Part shown: positions 22,773 through 34,546 of the stretch, piece after piece
Position numbering within the stretch: the first letter of the stretch is position 1
How the letters are laid out: the number at the start of each line of letters is the position of its first letter
Assembly (NCBI RefSeq): GCF_011397635.1
Contig: NC_064770.1
Span: 25,651,603 to 25,715,602 of the forward strand
DNA length: 64,000 bases
Source: Epinephelus fuscoguttatus
Taxonomy: Eukaryota > Chordata > Actinopteri > Perciformes > Serranidae
Direction of reading: 5' to 3'
Notes under the pieces: generated by a model
Seen by the model: only the letters and a program-made list of their open reading frames with translations
What the model was told of the DNA's origin: nothing
Database searches by the model: none
Translations under genes and position numbers: made by a program

Positions 22773-25700
22773 TCACCGAAACTCATAAATAGGCATACTG
22801 TGCTCTCGGACATGGTTTAGGTTTAGAGACTGGTACCTGCAGAGGTAATCAGAGAAGATAATGAGAGTAACATCGGCATGAGAAACATGTACTAATGTGG
22901 CAAAGAGCCTGACTCTGGTTTGTAATGTTTGGTAGTTACCATTCTGAGCTCCTATGGTAATAATACCCTTCTATAGTGGCTGTGGACTTCTGGAAACAGA
23001 TGTAATAGAAGCCAGCGAAGGAGGCACCGCTAATGTCTTTGATAGTGTGGTCTGGTACTAGGAACTGCTCCTGAAAAACACAGAGTAGAGGTCAGAGCTC
23101 AAATCTAACACAAGGTGAGAGAGAGGTGACGGTAAAATCATGTACTAACCTTCCACCTCATGAAGACATAATCACTGTTTTCCAGTGCTTCATAGTCAAA
23201 GTCGTCCGAGTTGAAGCTTTTGGCAAATTTGTAAAAAGGCTGAAACTTGCCCTGGTGAGAGTTCAATAAATATTGATGAGAGAACAGACACTGTGGAGGT
23301 GATGACAGGACAACAATTTCCTGTCACAAAAAATATTATTAATCATTACATGCTTACATGCACACTCATATTTTGAGTACTATTTTTCCAAATATGGGTC
23401 ATGTGAACAGCATGTTCCCTTTGGATATCCCGAATAAAGCCTTTTTTTCCGAGTGTGGCATTTTCCGATTAAGACATGTTGGATATGTTGTTATATGTTG
23501 TTCAAGTTTTAGGAGCGTTCTTTGGACATGAATACAGCTCATTCAGAATATGTGTCTCAACTGAGGTTTTAACCACAGTTTGTGACACACAGCCTCTTGC
23601 CCGTTTACAGTCAGCTCTGTGTGTTGTCATGGACGCGCTGTACACACACCAACTAACCAACAGTTTGCAAGCCTGTAGGGTCGGGATGCATGCCCAAAAG
23701 AAAAGCCGACATTTCTGGCCGAAAAGGGAAACACACCTACTTCTAAACATTATGAAAGACTTGGATACACGCAGGCTTTTAGATGTGCGCAAATATGGCA
23801 ATGCAGACATTTCCAGGAAGGTGGTTGAAGGAACGGAAGAGGGAGGCTCTGATCCCGTGGTTAAAAAAGTCCGCAACTGGGGCGTCGGTGGCTTAGTGGT
23901 AGAGCAGGCACCCCATGTATAAGGCTGTTGCCGCAGCGGCGCAGGTTCGACTCCAGCCTGTGGCCCTTTGCTGCATGTCATTCCCTCTCTCTCTCTCTCC
24001 CCTTCACACTTGCTGTCCTGTCAATTAAAGGCTTGAAAATGCCCAGAGAGTGTCTTTAAAAAAAGTCCGCAACTGGTGGAAAACTATGTTGATGCAAAGA
24101 AGCAAAATGGCACTAACTGCTCCAGATGTTCAACCTTTCTGTATTTTTACACGATAAACGACATGTTAGGGCGCGTTGATCAGAGTATGCACGACTGCAT
24201 GTAAACATGAATAATAGTGGAATATTTACTTTCATTAGACATGTAAACATAGCTCAGTAGGAATACTGTCTTTTTCAAAATAAGGCCAAAAACCAGAATA
24301 TATTGTGAATGTACACATAGTTAGTGATGCCTGTTGTTACTTGATATAAACCTTAATTTAAATGGTTGCCACAGGCTTTTCTCACAACACAGCTGTAAGT
24401 GCTGCTTCTGCCCAGCTCCATCTATTGTTAATCAAGAGGTAGTCCAACAAAATTAAAAACACATGATGAATAATAATTTGATTCAAGCCACTGAAAATGT
24501 CTGCAAGCACTTAAGTACTTGACGCAGAAACAAAGCTGCATAGCATGTGTGCTCTGTTTGTTAACATACACTTGAATTCTGAATTCACTGAGCACTGATT
24601 TAATTATCAGCCACAATAAAAATAAAACAGGACATACCCAGTGCTTTCTGTCCACGTCCTCATCTGCGTCCCACTTCCTGGTTAAAAAAGGCCTTTTTCT
24701 GCTAATAATTTCACCAGCAAAGAATGTTGTGAGAGTTGGATACTCCTGTCACACAGAGAAATGAGAGATAAAGTGGATACATTAGCAACAGTTCAACCTT
24801 GCTTCCAAAGCGTGTGCCTGCAAATTATACTGCAGCGGGCTATGAAATAAGAGATTACAGTAAGCATGATGCAGCCATTATGATTAAGTGGGCGTTTTCC
24901 CACGTTCTGACTATCTTTATATCAGGATAAACTTGTGCAGCTTCAACTAGTTGTGCTAACAGTCAAACATGAGGGAGAATCATCATCATTCTGCATGCTG
25001 ACTTACTGCCCTGTATTTAGGTTTACTGCAGTAAGTAGATGCATGCCTACATAACAGAAATTTGAGCAATTCTCCTGTGTATTTATATCTCTACCACACC
25101 TAGCTCACTGCCTCTTTAGAAAGATCCCATCAGGCTGCAGGGTCGGCTCCCTCAGCACCAGGAGAACCACCTCATCCTCCTCAACAACTCCTCCTAGTTT
25201 AGTTTAAAGCCCTGATAAAGACTTGCAGTGGTCGAAGTATATTGGCTCTTTTAATGACTTAGTCACTACAGGAAAGACTCTTCAATATTTCATTCCTCGT
25301 TTTCTATATTTCTGGATCGCCTGGATTGCCTTCCTGTGTATTCTGGCATTTCCTGTTCTCCAGGAGCACCGGACACAAGGTTTTGATCTAAACTTGATTA
25401 TACAGAGCAACCAGTCTTTTTCTAACTCATCCTAGTTCCTTTCTTCGTCCCCCGACTGCCCACCTCGCATCGTCGTGAAAGTCTCCCCTCCCACACACAT
25501 ATGCTCCTACACACACACTGTATAAGGCAGTACAACCTCCTACTCTGGACCGTTCAATAAGTGCATTATTTGCCGGGAGGACTGTGCAATTTGTGCAGTA
25601 TATTTATTATTCTTAACTTGCATACTACGCCAAAAAGTATATGTAGTATAGCATTTTAATTTGGCTTTCAAACGCATAAAAGTTTTGTATTTAACTTTTA

Positions 25701-26969
25701 AACTTCACCCTGTTTCACTGCACTGTACAAGTCAACTTCCTGTTTACACTGTACATATGGCAAATATAGCGACATGCTTCTGATATCAGTTTAATCTCTC
25801 GGACTTCATTTTCACATTAACAACTTGTCAACTTAAATACCACTCATTACTTCTATAGAAACACACACACACACATACACATACATCTTGGCTACTCATC
25901 TTTCACTCCACTCTGCCGCAGCCAAAATTCACTCCAGCAACCTACTGACCTTTTCCCCTCCATATATTACATAATGTAATGGGTATACAGTTGACACACT
26001 TAAGCTACAGACTAGACTGCAGACCTGAAATGAGAGGTTAAACCCAATGGCTTCACATTTGTCTGCAACTCTAATCGAGCAAGTGGAAACCAGTTCCCCA
26101 TTGCTTAACTGTGGAAACCAGTTTGGACTTAGTCCTTGGTATAATAAAGGTCAGTCTTATTACATTTGACCTAGTTTCAGAGCTCACCTCAGTCAGGCCT
26201 TTGATCTTCAGGTATCCACACAAATATGAGTCCTCCACAGTCACATGCTGCAGAGAGATTTGGGGGACTCCTTATTATTGATAGCAGGTGACCAAAAATC
26301 ACAGGTGCAAAATGGATCTGCTTTACTTTAATGATGTAAAAATAAAAAGCAAGGAGGGGTGATTTGAACAGAGACAAACTGTGCTAAATGGGGGTACAGG
26401 AAGGTATTATATTTGCTGTCAGTATGTCTGTTGACATTGCTGTCAAAGTCAGCGCTAATAGATTAATTCTACTTATTTAGGTGGCTAGCTGCACAAAATG
26501 CTAACGTGTTTGGGTATAGTATACAGCAAAATACATGACGAAAACGTTATTTAATTATATTAGGTCTAAATTCAGAATGTCACAGTAAAAAGAGAGTCAT
26601 CTAGCGAAATTAGGTCAGCGCGTTAGTACTGTATGACAACCATAAAACGGGTAAGAAGCTACCGTTAGCTAAGTTAGCATGTTAGCAACTATGGCTACAA
26701 ATATGCTGACTTAGCATATAATAATAAACAAACTAATATTAAAAACCAAACAGGACAAGCACACGTCATGAAGACATTACCTGCATAACAACCTCAACGT
26801 CGTATGAGTTGCCTTTGCTCTTCTGATAGCCCCGAAACTGTGAGCCGCTGTACAGCAGCGAGGTGGCCACCCCCGGCTGGTAGGTGTTGATCGGGGCAGG
26901 AGGAACAAGAGAGGCCGAGGATGGACAGGCCGAGCCGGTGGTGCTGCAGCACTCTGCTCGGACAGGCAT
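22773..26969 (-). CDS. gid4: gid4, substrate receptor of the GID/CTLH E3 ligase
   Basis: Six exons in phase: 26781-26969, 26188-26247, 24638-24745, 23150-23251, 22940-23070 and 22773-22836; 217 residues. The protein forms the Gid4 beta-barrel that captures N-terminal proline degrons for the CTLH ubiquitin ligase. Key words: [83 protein letters not shown], and the C-terminus MPIYEFR. Human pocket residues E237 and Y258 correspond to E154 and Y175 here. The start MPVRAEC aligns with an internal methionine of the longer human protein (300 residues); an in-frame upstream ATG at 27074 would add 35 residues. The long intron between exons 3 and 4 holds a transposon relic and a SINE. Confidence 0.93.
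23344..24320 (+). mobile_element. Relic DNA transposon with Myb/SANT-like gene fragment, carrying a SINE
   Basis: In a gid4 intron, plus-strand sequence around 23700-23850 encodes [36 protein letters not shown] and VVEGTEE. After the SINE the frame resumes with [10 protein letters not shown]. This spacing of W/E...LL and VRNxWK resembles the Myb/SANT-like DNA-binding protein that accompanies Harbinger-type transposases. Outer ends (ACATGCACACTCATATTTTG left; reversed right ACATTCACAATATATTCTG) are weakly inverted. No transposase domain is present. The element is incomplete and old. Superfamily is an inference. Confidence 0.5.
23881..24058 (+). mobile_element. tRNA-derived SINE with 18-bp target duplications
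   Basis: The head GGCGTCGGTGGCTTAGTGGTAG holds a box A-like segment and GCAGGTTCGACTCCAG is box B. The body has CCCTTTGCTGCATGTCATTC, a CT-rich run, and ends in GTCTTTAAA. Flanks 23863-23880 and 24059-24076 are identical (AAAAAAGTCCGCAACTGG), which fixes the boundaries. Related pieces occur at 20075-20155 and 40255-40395. Confidence 0.92.
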
Positions 26970-27161
26970 GATGAGCGCTAAAGTGTCACCGTCAGCAACC
27001 GTCATGAACTTTACGGTAGAGCACACCACAGCTGGACAGAGAAAGGGTCCTGACAGAGGGGCTGCCAGCCGCACAAAATCCCCGAGGTCCCGAAAACTAC
27101 TGGAGGGACTGGGGAGGGATATTGCAACGTTTCATTTGAGAATCCAGCTTCCTTGAATTTC

Positions 27162-27202
27162 ATTGGTTGGTAAATGTACCCAAAAGCATTCTGGGAGTTG
27201 TA
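27162..27202 (-). promoter_or_regulatory. gid4: gid4 upstream ZNF143-type site and CCAAT box
   Basis: On the minus strand, 27186-27202 reads TACAACTCCCAGAATGC, very close to the ZNF143/STAF consensus (ACTACAATTCCCAGAATGC type). ATTGG at 27162-27166 is a CCAAT box in gid4 orientation. They lie 193-233 bases upstream of the gid4 start codon. Binding is inferred from motif match only. Confidence 0.55.
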
Positions 27203-27209
27203 TTCAGTA

Positions 27210-28060
27210 CTCTATTACACTACAACCATCAGCATTTGAGAGAAATATGAGAAAATTACAATGTTTTAATTTTGTTTTAGATAATGTATGTTCTCGTTTT
27301 TAAATGCAGAGTCTAGAAACAAAACTGATTACTGTTCCTACTTTACATATAAATAAAATATTTGATAAAGTACAAAACTGTATTTAAAATACCACATATC
27401 ATACGCATGTTTCATAAATGAAACATTTTATTTTCATCCTTTATATATATTCTAAAATTAAACTACTTTTTACTCTAGCTTTTTAGCACAGCTTAAGAAA
27501 CATTATATTTCATTGCACATATTGCTGTGACAATTAAACCTTTAAATCCTTCAATATAACTTTTTTTTAATGCTGAATTGAACACATTTGTTATTTAATT
27601 TTGTTTGCTTTACATCTAAAAACAAAACAAGCTTTGAAGACATCACTTTTTAAAAGATATATGTGTGGACACAATTGTCGGATTACTTGTTTTTTTCCCC
27701 TGTAATATTATTTGTTTATTTTATTGTTTCAGTTCAAAATGTACTTACTATTTTTGTATGTATATTTTTCCTTTCTGTTTTTGGTCTACGCACATGCACA
27801 TGTATGTGGCTGGCCAGGGAACAAGGGAAGACACTGAAACAGTATAAATATTATTAAAATGTATTTTTGATATCTCAAAATAAGCAGCAAAGAGAGGTGG
27901 AATTATTTCTCAGAAAATACAAATAGAGAATACAAATCTTTTTACTTGCACACAGTAAAATTTGTTACAGTTGTCCAGTCAGGTTTCACATTACAACAAC
28001 AACAACAACAAAACAAGAACATAAACAAATGTTTTGGTGGAAAACATTTCACAGATGATG
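27210..28060. other. drc3-gid4 intergenic region and drc3 3' end
   Basis: AT-rich DNA between the two same-strand genes. Minus-strand AATAAA words occur near 27428 and 27715 and may end the drc3 transcript. No exon of ATPAF2, which lies here in human, was recognised. Confidence 0.45.
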
Positions 28061-31000
28061 CTACAGCAACTTCTCCAGCTGCTCCCTCAAATAGTCCCTA
28101 TATCTGTGGGTGTCTGAGATGCGGATGCGGTGCCACTTCATTTTGTCATGTTGAATCTGTAATATCCCATGAAGACAAAAAAGCACACAATAACAAGACT
28201 GTTAGATATGCGGGAGAGGTTTGTCATCCACACAAAAATCTAAACTGGGGTGTTTGTTTTTTTATGGAATTTCAGCTCTCTACCCCTTTAATGAGGGCCA
28301 CTTTCCAGGCATTGGCACGTGTAACCAACTGAGTCTCTCGGTCATTGATCTTCAGCAGGTGGTTATCGTGGCCGGTGGCCAGTGCATCCATCACTGTGTG
28401 TTTGTCTGTAAACAGCTACACAGAGTAAACACAGGTGTGAAAGGCTGAGGGTGCTGACACTGGTAATAAACCATGTCCCCACCTTGTCTGACCCACCCAG
28501 GTTAATCTCTGTCATCTCATGTCAGGTTAATCTCTTCACATTAGACTGCTATTACTCTGCTACATCTCCAATAACATGTGTACTTCTTTACATACGTATG
28601 CTAAATTGAGCAACTGACTGTCAGACCTTTAAAAACTGTGCTTGTAATGTTTCACTGGGGTGTCAACATGGCAGGGTGTGCAGACAATATGGCGTTATTT
28701 TTTGGATGGGTTTATCATCTTTATTTGGTCACAGTCATGTTCAGTTATCTCTGAGATTAAACAGAGCAGAACAGACAGAGAAGTCCTTGCCGACAAACAA
28801 ACAATCGATAGTAACCATAATGTAATCATGTATTTTGGATAGCCAGGATAACACTCACCATTTTAACATCATCTGGAAGGTCCTCATCCACGTTGTCATT
28901 GGCCACACTCTCCAGAGTTGCCACAGCAACCTCTCGCACCTTCTCATTATAACTATCCTCCAGATCTCGACATTGCACAAATGTATAACTGTGTCATGGA
29001 AAGTCTAAATTAGATTATAGCTCATTTTGCAACTACACTGTGTGTGCGTCACTGTATATGATTCAAACACTGACATTTAAACAAGCCTGGATCACTGACC
29101 ACACAAAGAGGGCTCCGGGACACAGATTTGATTATATTAAAATTGGACTGGGAGAAGTTTGCTTCCCCAAACGAGGAAGTACAGTATTTCAATAGCTTGA
29201 CCCTGAGAGCTGTGATGAACCAGTGTTGTGGGAAATTATTCAAAGCTCTTAAGCTGATGCACAGTGAGAAAGGATATATCTCCTGAGCAGTTTCACTGAA
29301 GTTGCAGACCATGTCTGAGATGGTGGTGTCCAACAATTTGATGATGTTCTGAAATGAACAAGAGGTTTCATGATGAGGAAATGAATAAAAAAGACACAGA
29401 TTTTGCCATGTGGCTGTGAAGTAAATGATTTAATCTGTATATGCAGAATCTAAAATAAATCATTGCGCATAACTTAAATTAGCAGGGTAGCACAGGTAGG
29501 CAGTTTAATTTTTGCCTTCACTGGGCAAAAATCCTCCAATAACCTTTATGCGTATTGTAATTCAAGTGAACCCATGGCTCAGTTTTCAGGCTACATAACA
29601 TTTAGCCTGTGATAGGAGACTTTGGCCAATCACAGGTCATTTCATAGATAGGGCCTTCATATTGGCTGTTCTACAAATGCTGCATGTGCACATCAAAGCC
29701 TGATTCAATGGTTGAGGATCCTGTAGAGAAAGTTGCTAATCAACATTATCAACAGCTGCCTGCACTGCAAAGCAACCCAAAAAAGGAACAAAGACTTATC
29801 AGAAAGAGAGTCTAATAGAGAATCTGAAAATAAACAAAATGAAACGTGTCAATGTGAAGTGTTTCAGAGATGGACGGAAAATGTTACTGATAGTTTAGCC
29901 TTCTGCTAACTGGAGCTGAAGGCTCACGGATCTGGCTAATTCAAGTTCATGTGCATGTAGCTGACGTAATCAGAGCCTCGGATCACAGTGTGTTCTCCAC
30001 CTCACTCCTCGCTGCTACAAATTACCTCGTCGGGATAAAAGTGGGCAGCAGCTCCTGAGACAGACCCCCAGTCAGCAGCCACAGCAACCTGAATCCAGCC
30101 GGTGTAAACCCCAGCTCTGGGTAACTAGACAGCCCTGACTCTCCACTGGACAGCAAACCTTCTGCTGCTGTTACACAGGTTAGACCTGGTACTGCCTGTG
30201 GCTACCAGCCCACTGTGACACCTGGTGAAGGGAGGTTTGTGCTGACCAAATCTGAGTTGCTACACCTGTTGGCCGAAGGTCTGACTCTCAAGCTGCTCTC
30301 GTCCCTGGGAAGCTGTCCGCAGCAGCAGGCAGCAAGGCGGAAGGATTGTGGGGTGTTAAGATAGCTAATTCTTGTCTCATTTGTGGCCTGATAAACAGGA
30401 AGAGCAGGGCATATGCACATACAGCAAGGAGCGGCAGCAACCCACTGTCCGACACCGGCTTTATGTTCTGAAACCATCTAAAAACTATGATGTTGGGCGA
30501 TATCGAGAAGACATGTTGATTAAGATCAACCTCGCTAGCAGTGTCTGTCTTGTCTATAGCGCTCGCCATTGTTCTCATTACTCCTCAGGGGTTCCAGTCA
30601 ACAGCTTGACAACAACTAGACAGTGACTTCAGTCCCACCCATGGTACTGATTGACTGTATTTTCTTGTAACTGAGAAACCGCTGTTTCATGTCACAATGC
30701 CAGACCAGAATCAGTCAACTCTAACTCAGTGGAGTGGGCGGATTCCAAGTACTGGACAGAGGCAAAGCGTGTGCATGTGCCTGTGGTCATCTGGTGGGAG
30801 GGGCTTTGGACGGAAAGAGAAAAGCTACAGGAGGAGTAGCTTTAAATGACCCACTATATTTTCCTGAATACACTTAATTAACCAGACTGATCACATGGTG
30901 CACAAAGTATAGAAGGTGCACACACACGCATACACACGCACATACCTCCAGCTCGCCAGCCATCTCAAACTCCAGCTCCATGAGGCTGTTACAGAGCAGG

Positions 31001-32896
31001 TCGATTTCATCATTACACTGGTCCATCTTAACCTTCAGCAGGTCCAGGTCGGATAACTGCTGCAGCTCCTCTGTCCTCTAGAAAGGTGTGCACACAGGAG
31101 ATATTCTTATTGTAACAGTCAGTAATAGCAAGTTTATCTAAATCCGTTTCAGCTCACCTCTCTGTGTTGCTGCTCAAAATTTGCCAATATCTGCGATGCA
31201 ATGCTCTGGTAGTACGTCACGGCCTTGTTCTGACCACTGAAGAAGGAAGTCACCTCTGTGTCTCTGCGCTTATGCTCAGCCAAACCAAATTCAAATAACT
31301 GCATACACAGCTTCACTATTTGTTGCTCGAATGTAATTGTAGGGTAAAGGAATTCAAACGCTCATATCCCCATTTTATATGTTATTATTAATACAACTGC
31401 ATGGATTAGAAAGCCAAAAAGACAAAGGATATGTTTGAAGCAATTGAGCCACTTCAGGCACACAGCATAGAGTCTCTGCCTCCGGATCGTCTTTGATCAT
31501 GCTCTTAAACAAGTGAGAGCCATTCAGGAACTCCACAAAGGCATCCTGCAGGGAGGAGGAACTGAGTTTACACACAGTATGTATACTCATTATGAGAGCT
31601 CAGTGGAAAATAACGTTAAATTACTGTGTGTAGTTTGACTTCAGCTTCCTGTCTTTGCTCAGCCTCAGTGGCTTCTTGCTTCTGCAGCTCCTCAAGTTTC
31701 ATCTTGAAGAGGACACTGCGGTATTTGGTAGACGCTTCATTTTTCTGCACATAGACACATGCTTTAGTTATACAGCATCAACACTGCAAACTGTAAATAG
31801 CCGAAAAGGAAATGACAGTTGATTGCGACTTAGGCCTGAGTCCAAACGCACCACTTTGTATACTTACTGTCTTCTCGTCAAGTGATTTGCTGTCTAGGTA
31901 CATCAAGTTTGGAAAGTGGGCTGCCATAAAAAACTTGTATTCGTCTTCCTTAGAGACGGGATTCCCACATAGGTTGATGCTGCGCAGGTTCTTGAACCCC
32001 CTGAGATAGAGCACCTTTGAAATGCATTTAACTTGCATTAGGTTATGTACAACATCCTGAAACTGCAAAACACAAATGTTACATGATACTAATGTGACAG
32101 AAAATTTTGTTACATTGTCCAACTGTCCGAGGTGGTTGTTAGCGATGAAGAAGAGGGTGATTTTCTCAAGTGTGTCCATGTTTTCAATGACAGAGATTCT
32201 GTTGTTGCACAAATTCAGCACTTCAAGCTTCCGCAGAGACTCCAGACCCTCGATTTTCTGTATGCTGTTGAATGACAGATCTAAAAGACACATTCAGAAT
32301 GACTGTTATTAATGCTGATGCCACAAGCTTCATGGCTTCTTTCGGACTGATAGGTTTAACATTATCTCTGTTATTAGAACCAAAAGGCAGCTGTTGCTGT
32401 TTTGGAGCTGAAGGACCAGCGTTCTAAAAGTAATGGAAGTAACTGATGGCTTGTTTGAAAATGTACTCAAGTATTTGATTACTCAAACAGCAAACTAACG
32501 TGTTAGGTTACTCGTTACTGCAAAAGTAATCAAAGTACTCTATGCGTTAGACCCAATATGAATACAAATGTTCATCTTACTAAGCCATGTCAGATTGAGC
32601 AGTTGGTCCAGGCCCTCCATCTTCTCTATTTGGTTGTTGTTCAACTCCAGCTTGGTCAAGGATGTGAATTCCCACAAGTGGTCAATCACCAGGATATCTG
32701 TAAACAAACAAGCTCTCACACACCTAAACCCCATACACATTCATGCACTGATTATTATTATTTTGTAAGTCTCACTTCTGTATCCCAGACGTAGTTGGAG
32801 GATTTCATTGAAGTTGATTCCCTCTGCCTGGAAAATAGGGCCAGTATCTTTGGAGGCTTCCTCCATTATTGCTGTCTTCAGACTCTCCTCATCCAT
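28061..32896 (-). CDS. drc3: drc3 (lrrc48), dynein regulatory complex subunit 3
   Basis: Twelve exons: 32776-32896, 32581-32697, 32114-32280, 31868-32014, 31625-31744, about 31398-31545, 31158-31315, 30946-31077, about 29263-29348, 28859-28988, 28284-28415 and 28061-28156. The model sums to 517 residues; human DRC3 is about 523. N-terminal leucine-rich repeats (WEFTSLTKLELNNNQIEKME; LSFNSIQKIEGLESLRKLEV; FKNLRSINLCGNP) precede a long coiled coil and end at YLREQLEKLL. DRC3 sits in the axonemal nexin-dynein regulatory complex and controls ciliary beating. Donors of exons 6 and 9 are weak (CA/GTTGTA and CT/GTGCAT) and were chosen by phase, so those two ends are tentative. The acceptor of exon 4 is also pyrimidine-poor; it was chosen by homology. 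Confidence 0.88.
29990..30860. other. Unassigned intronic block in drc3
   Basis: This higher-GC stretch between exons 8 and 9 differs from the AT-rich flanks. It includes AATCCAGCCGGTGTAAACCC and GTGGGAGGGGCTTTGGACGG. It may be an inserted repeat but I found no paired ends and no supported coding frame. Confidence 0.25.
32400..32560. repeat. Fragment of GTTACTCGTTACTG-type repeat in a drc3 intron
   Basis: The words TAGGTTACTCGTTACTGCAA and AAAGTAATCAAAGTACTC recall the termini of abundant fish DNA-transposon repeats. Ends are not defined. Confidence 0.4.
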
Positions 32897-33139
32897 CCTC
32901 AGCAGAAGTTAATTTGGAGCTTGGTTAGTTCAGTTAAAGATGATGCTGAACAGAGAAAGAAGACATTTGATAGTGTAACGTTAGCTAAGATCACGTTAGC
33001 TGACACAGCTAAATGAATGAATGAGTTTATCAAATATTATTAGCCGACATTAAATACGCTGGCGACAATCACAAAATCTAGCAAAACCGTACAAGTTTTA
33101 GTAACGTTACCTTAATAAATTCAGCATCTACACTCTTAC

Positions 33140-33164
33140 CTCTGTTGTACTGTTACATAGCAAC
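33140..33164 (-). promoter_or_regulatory. drc3: RFX X-box and 5' UTR splice donor upstream of drc3
   Basis: GTTACATAGCAAC at 33152-33164 fits the imperfect palindrome of an RFX X-box (GTTRCY-N-RGCAAC) with one deviation. A strong minus-strand donor (CAGAG/GTAAGAG, exon end 33140) lies just beside it and could end a non-coding first exon; an acceptor CTGCTGAG/G abuts the start codon. X-boxes mark promoters of ciliary genes, which suits an axonemal protein. Confidence 0.6.
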
Positions 33165-33169
33165 CAGCT

Positions 33170-34450
33170 TACTTTAAGCTGCGTTCAAGTACGTTCAAGA
33201 GCTTGTGTTAAAATAAACAACACACATCAAAGTAATGGTAAGCTATGATGAACTATGATTTTCTTTATTATGGCTGTGTGTATCATTTATTAATTAAGGA
33301 ACTATGAATATATGGAAAAAATATTGGTATTAATATCCTTTTTTTGATCGACAGCTCTTAAAAAAACTTTATTGAACAAATATACATACATTAACATTGT
33401 ATACACACAAAACTATAGGGTATATAGCCTACAGAGAAAAAAATAAAATAAAAAAACATAAGAAAAACAATGGATAATAATGTTTGATCGTTTTTATTGC
33501 CTTTTTATTCTTAAGGCCTCTTACTGAGGTGCCATATATTGTCGTTCTGGAGTCTTCCCTCCTTTTTGTGAATGTGAAATTTCCCAGTAATAAAATTAAT
33601 TGTACAAACAACAACAACAAAAACAAACAACCCCCGAAAAATATTCATGAAAATGTCAGTCTTCTACAATTGAATTGCTTGCCCAGTTTTTCTTCTTATA
33701 CATAAATATACCAAACTAATATATTTTATAGTTTCCTGGGCATTAATATACTATTTTTCGATCAACAGCCCCCAAATATTCATATATTAACATTACTTTT
33801 AGTGTAATCTCTAGTTATGCACTTATCTTAATGTATAACATTTTGTTTTTTGTCTTTTATGAGCTGCTGGACAGGTGAATTTCCTTTTGGGATAAATGAA
33901 GTTATTTCTATTCTATTTAATTCTACATACACACATTTACAGTTAAAAAAATCCACCTCATAACTTTCAGAACCACATGAAAAAGTCAGTCTCTTGTAAC
34001 TGAATTGCTTGCCCAGTAATTCTTATATAAAGTTGAACATCCACCCAAAAATATCGTGGTATACATATAGTGATCAGACAAATGGCCGATTGTTTCTTTT
34101 TCTAATGCACAGAAAGTATATTCAGAATTCAGAATATTCAATACCAAGTCCAAATCTCTCCAATGTATTTTTTCCTGGATATATTTGATGCAAGAATTCG
34201 AGGTAAACCTCCTTAATTTTATCATTAAGTCGAAATTTTTCCCCCATTTTAATTACTCAAGCTTTCCGTCAATTAATTTAATCCTACTGTGGCAGAGTTC
34301 CAGCTTATATGTGATCGCTGATGTATTTACTGGAACATTTATTCTTGGTAACATCAACTTCTCCGATGGCTGTGCATGGTTGTTGAACATAGCTTCAGTT
34401 TCTAAATATGACCGACATTGAATCCAGCCATTCATATTACAGCTTCTGTT
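33170..34450. other. drc3-tom1l2 divergent intergenic region
   Basis: AT-rich DNA with no recognised exon, RNA gene or defined repeat. The gene starts on either side point away from each other and lie about 1.65 kb apart. Confidence 0.5.
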
Positions 34451-34457
34451 TTTTTGA

Positions 34458-34482
34458 CCAATAGCATTCCTATGTGGGCGGG
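34458..34482 (+). promoter_or_regulatory. tom1l2: tom1l2 proximal CCAAT and GC box
   Basis: CCAAT at 34458-34462 and GTGGGCGGG at 34474-34482 lie 65-90 bases upstream of the tom1l2 start codon, a usual proximal promoter layout. Motif match only. Confidence 0.45.
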
Positions 34483-34546
34483 ACTTAGTAGCACCGCCTC
34501 TGGGCCTCAGCCTCTGTCATTCCCGAGCGGATTGTTTGTTGTCAAA

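Noticed and set aside
23881-23960. tRNA gene candidate
   Set aside because: Same reasoning; exact target duplications show a retroposed SINE.
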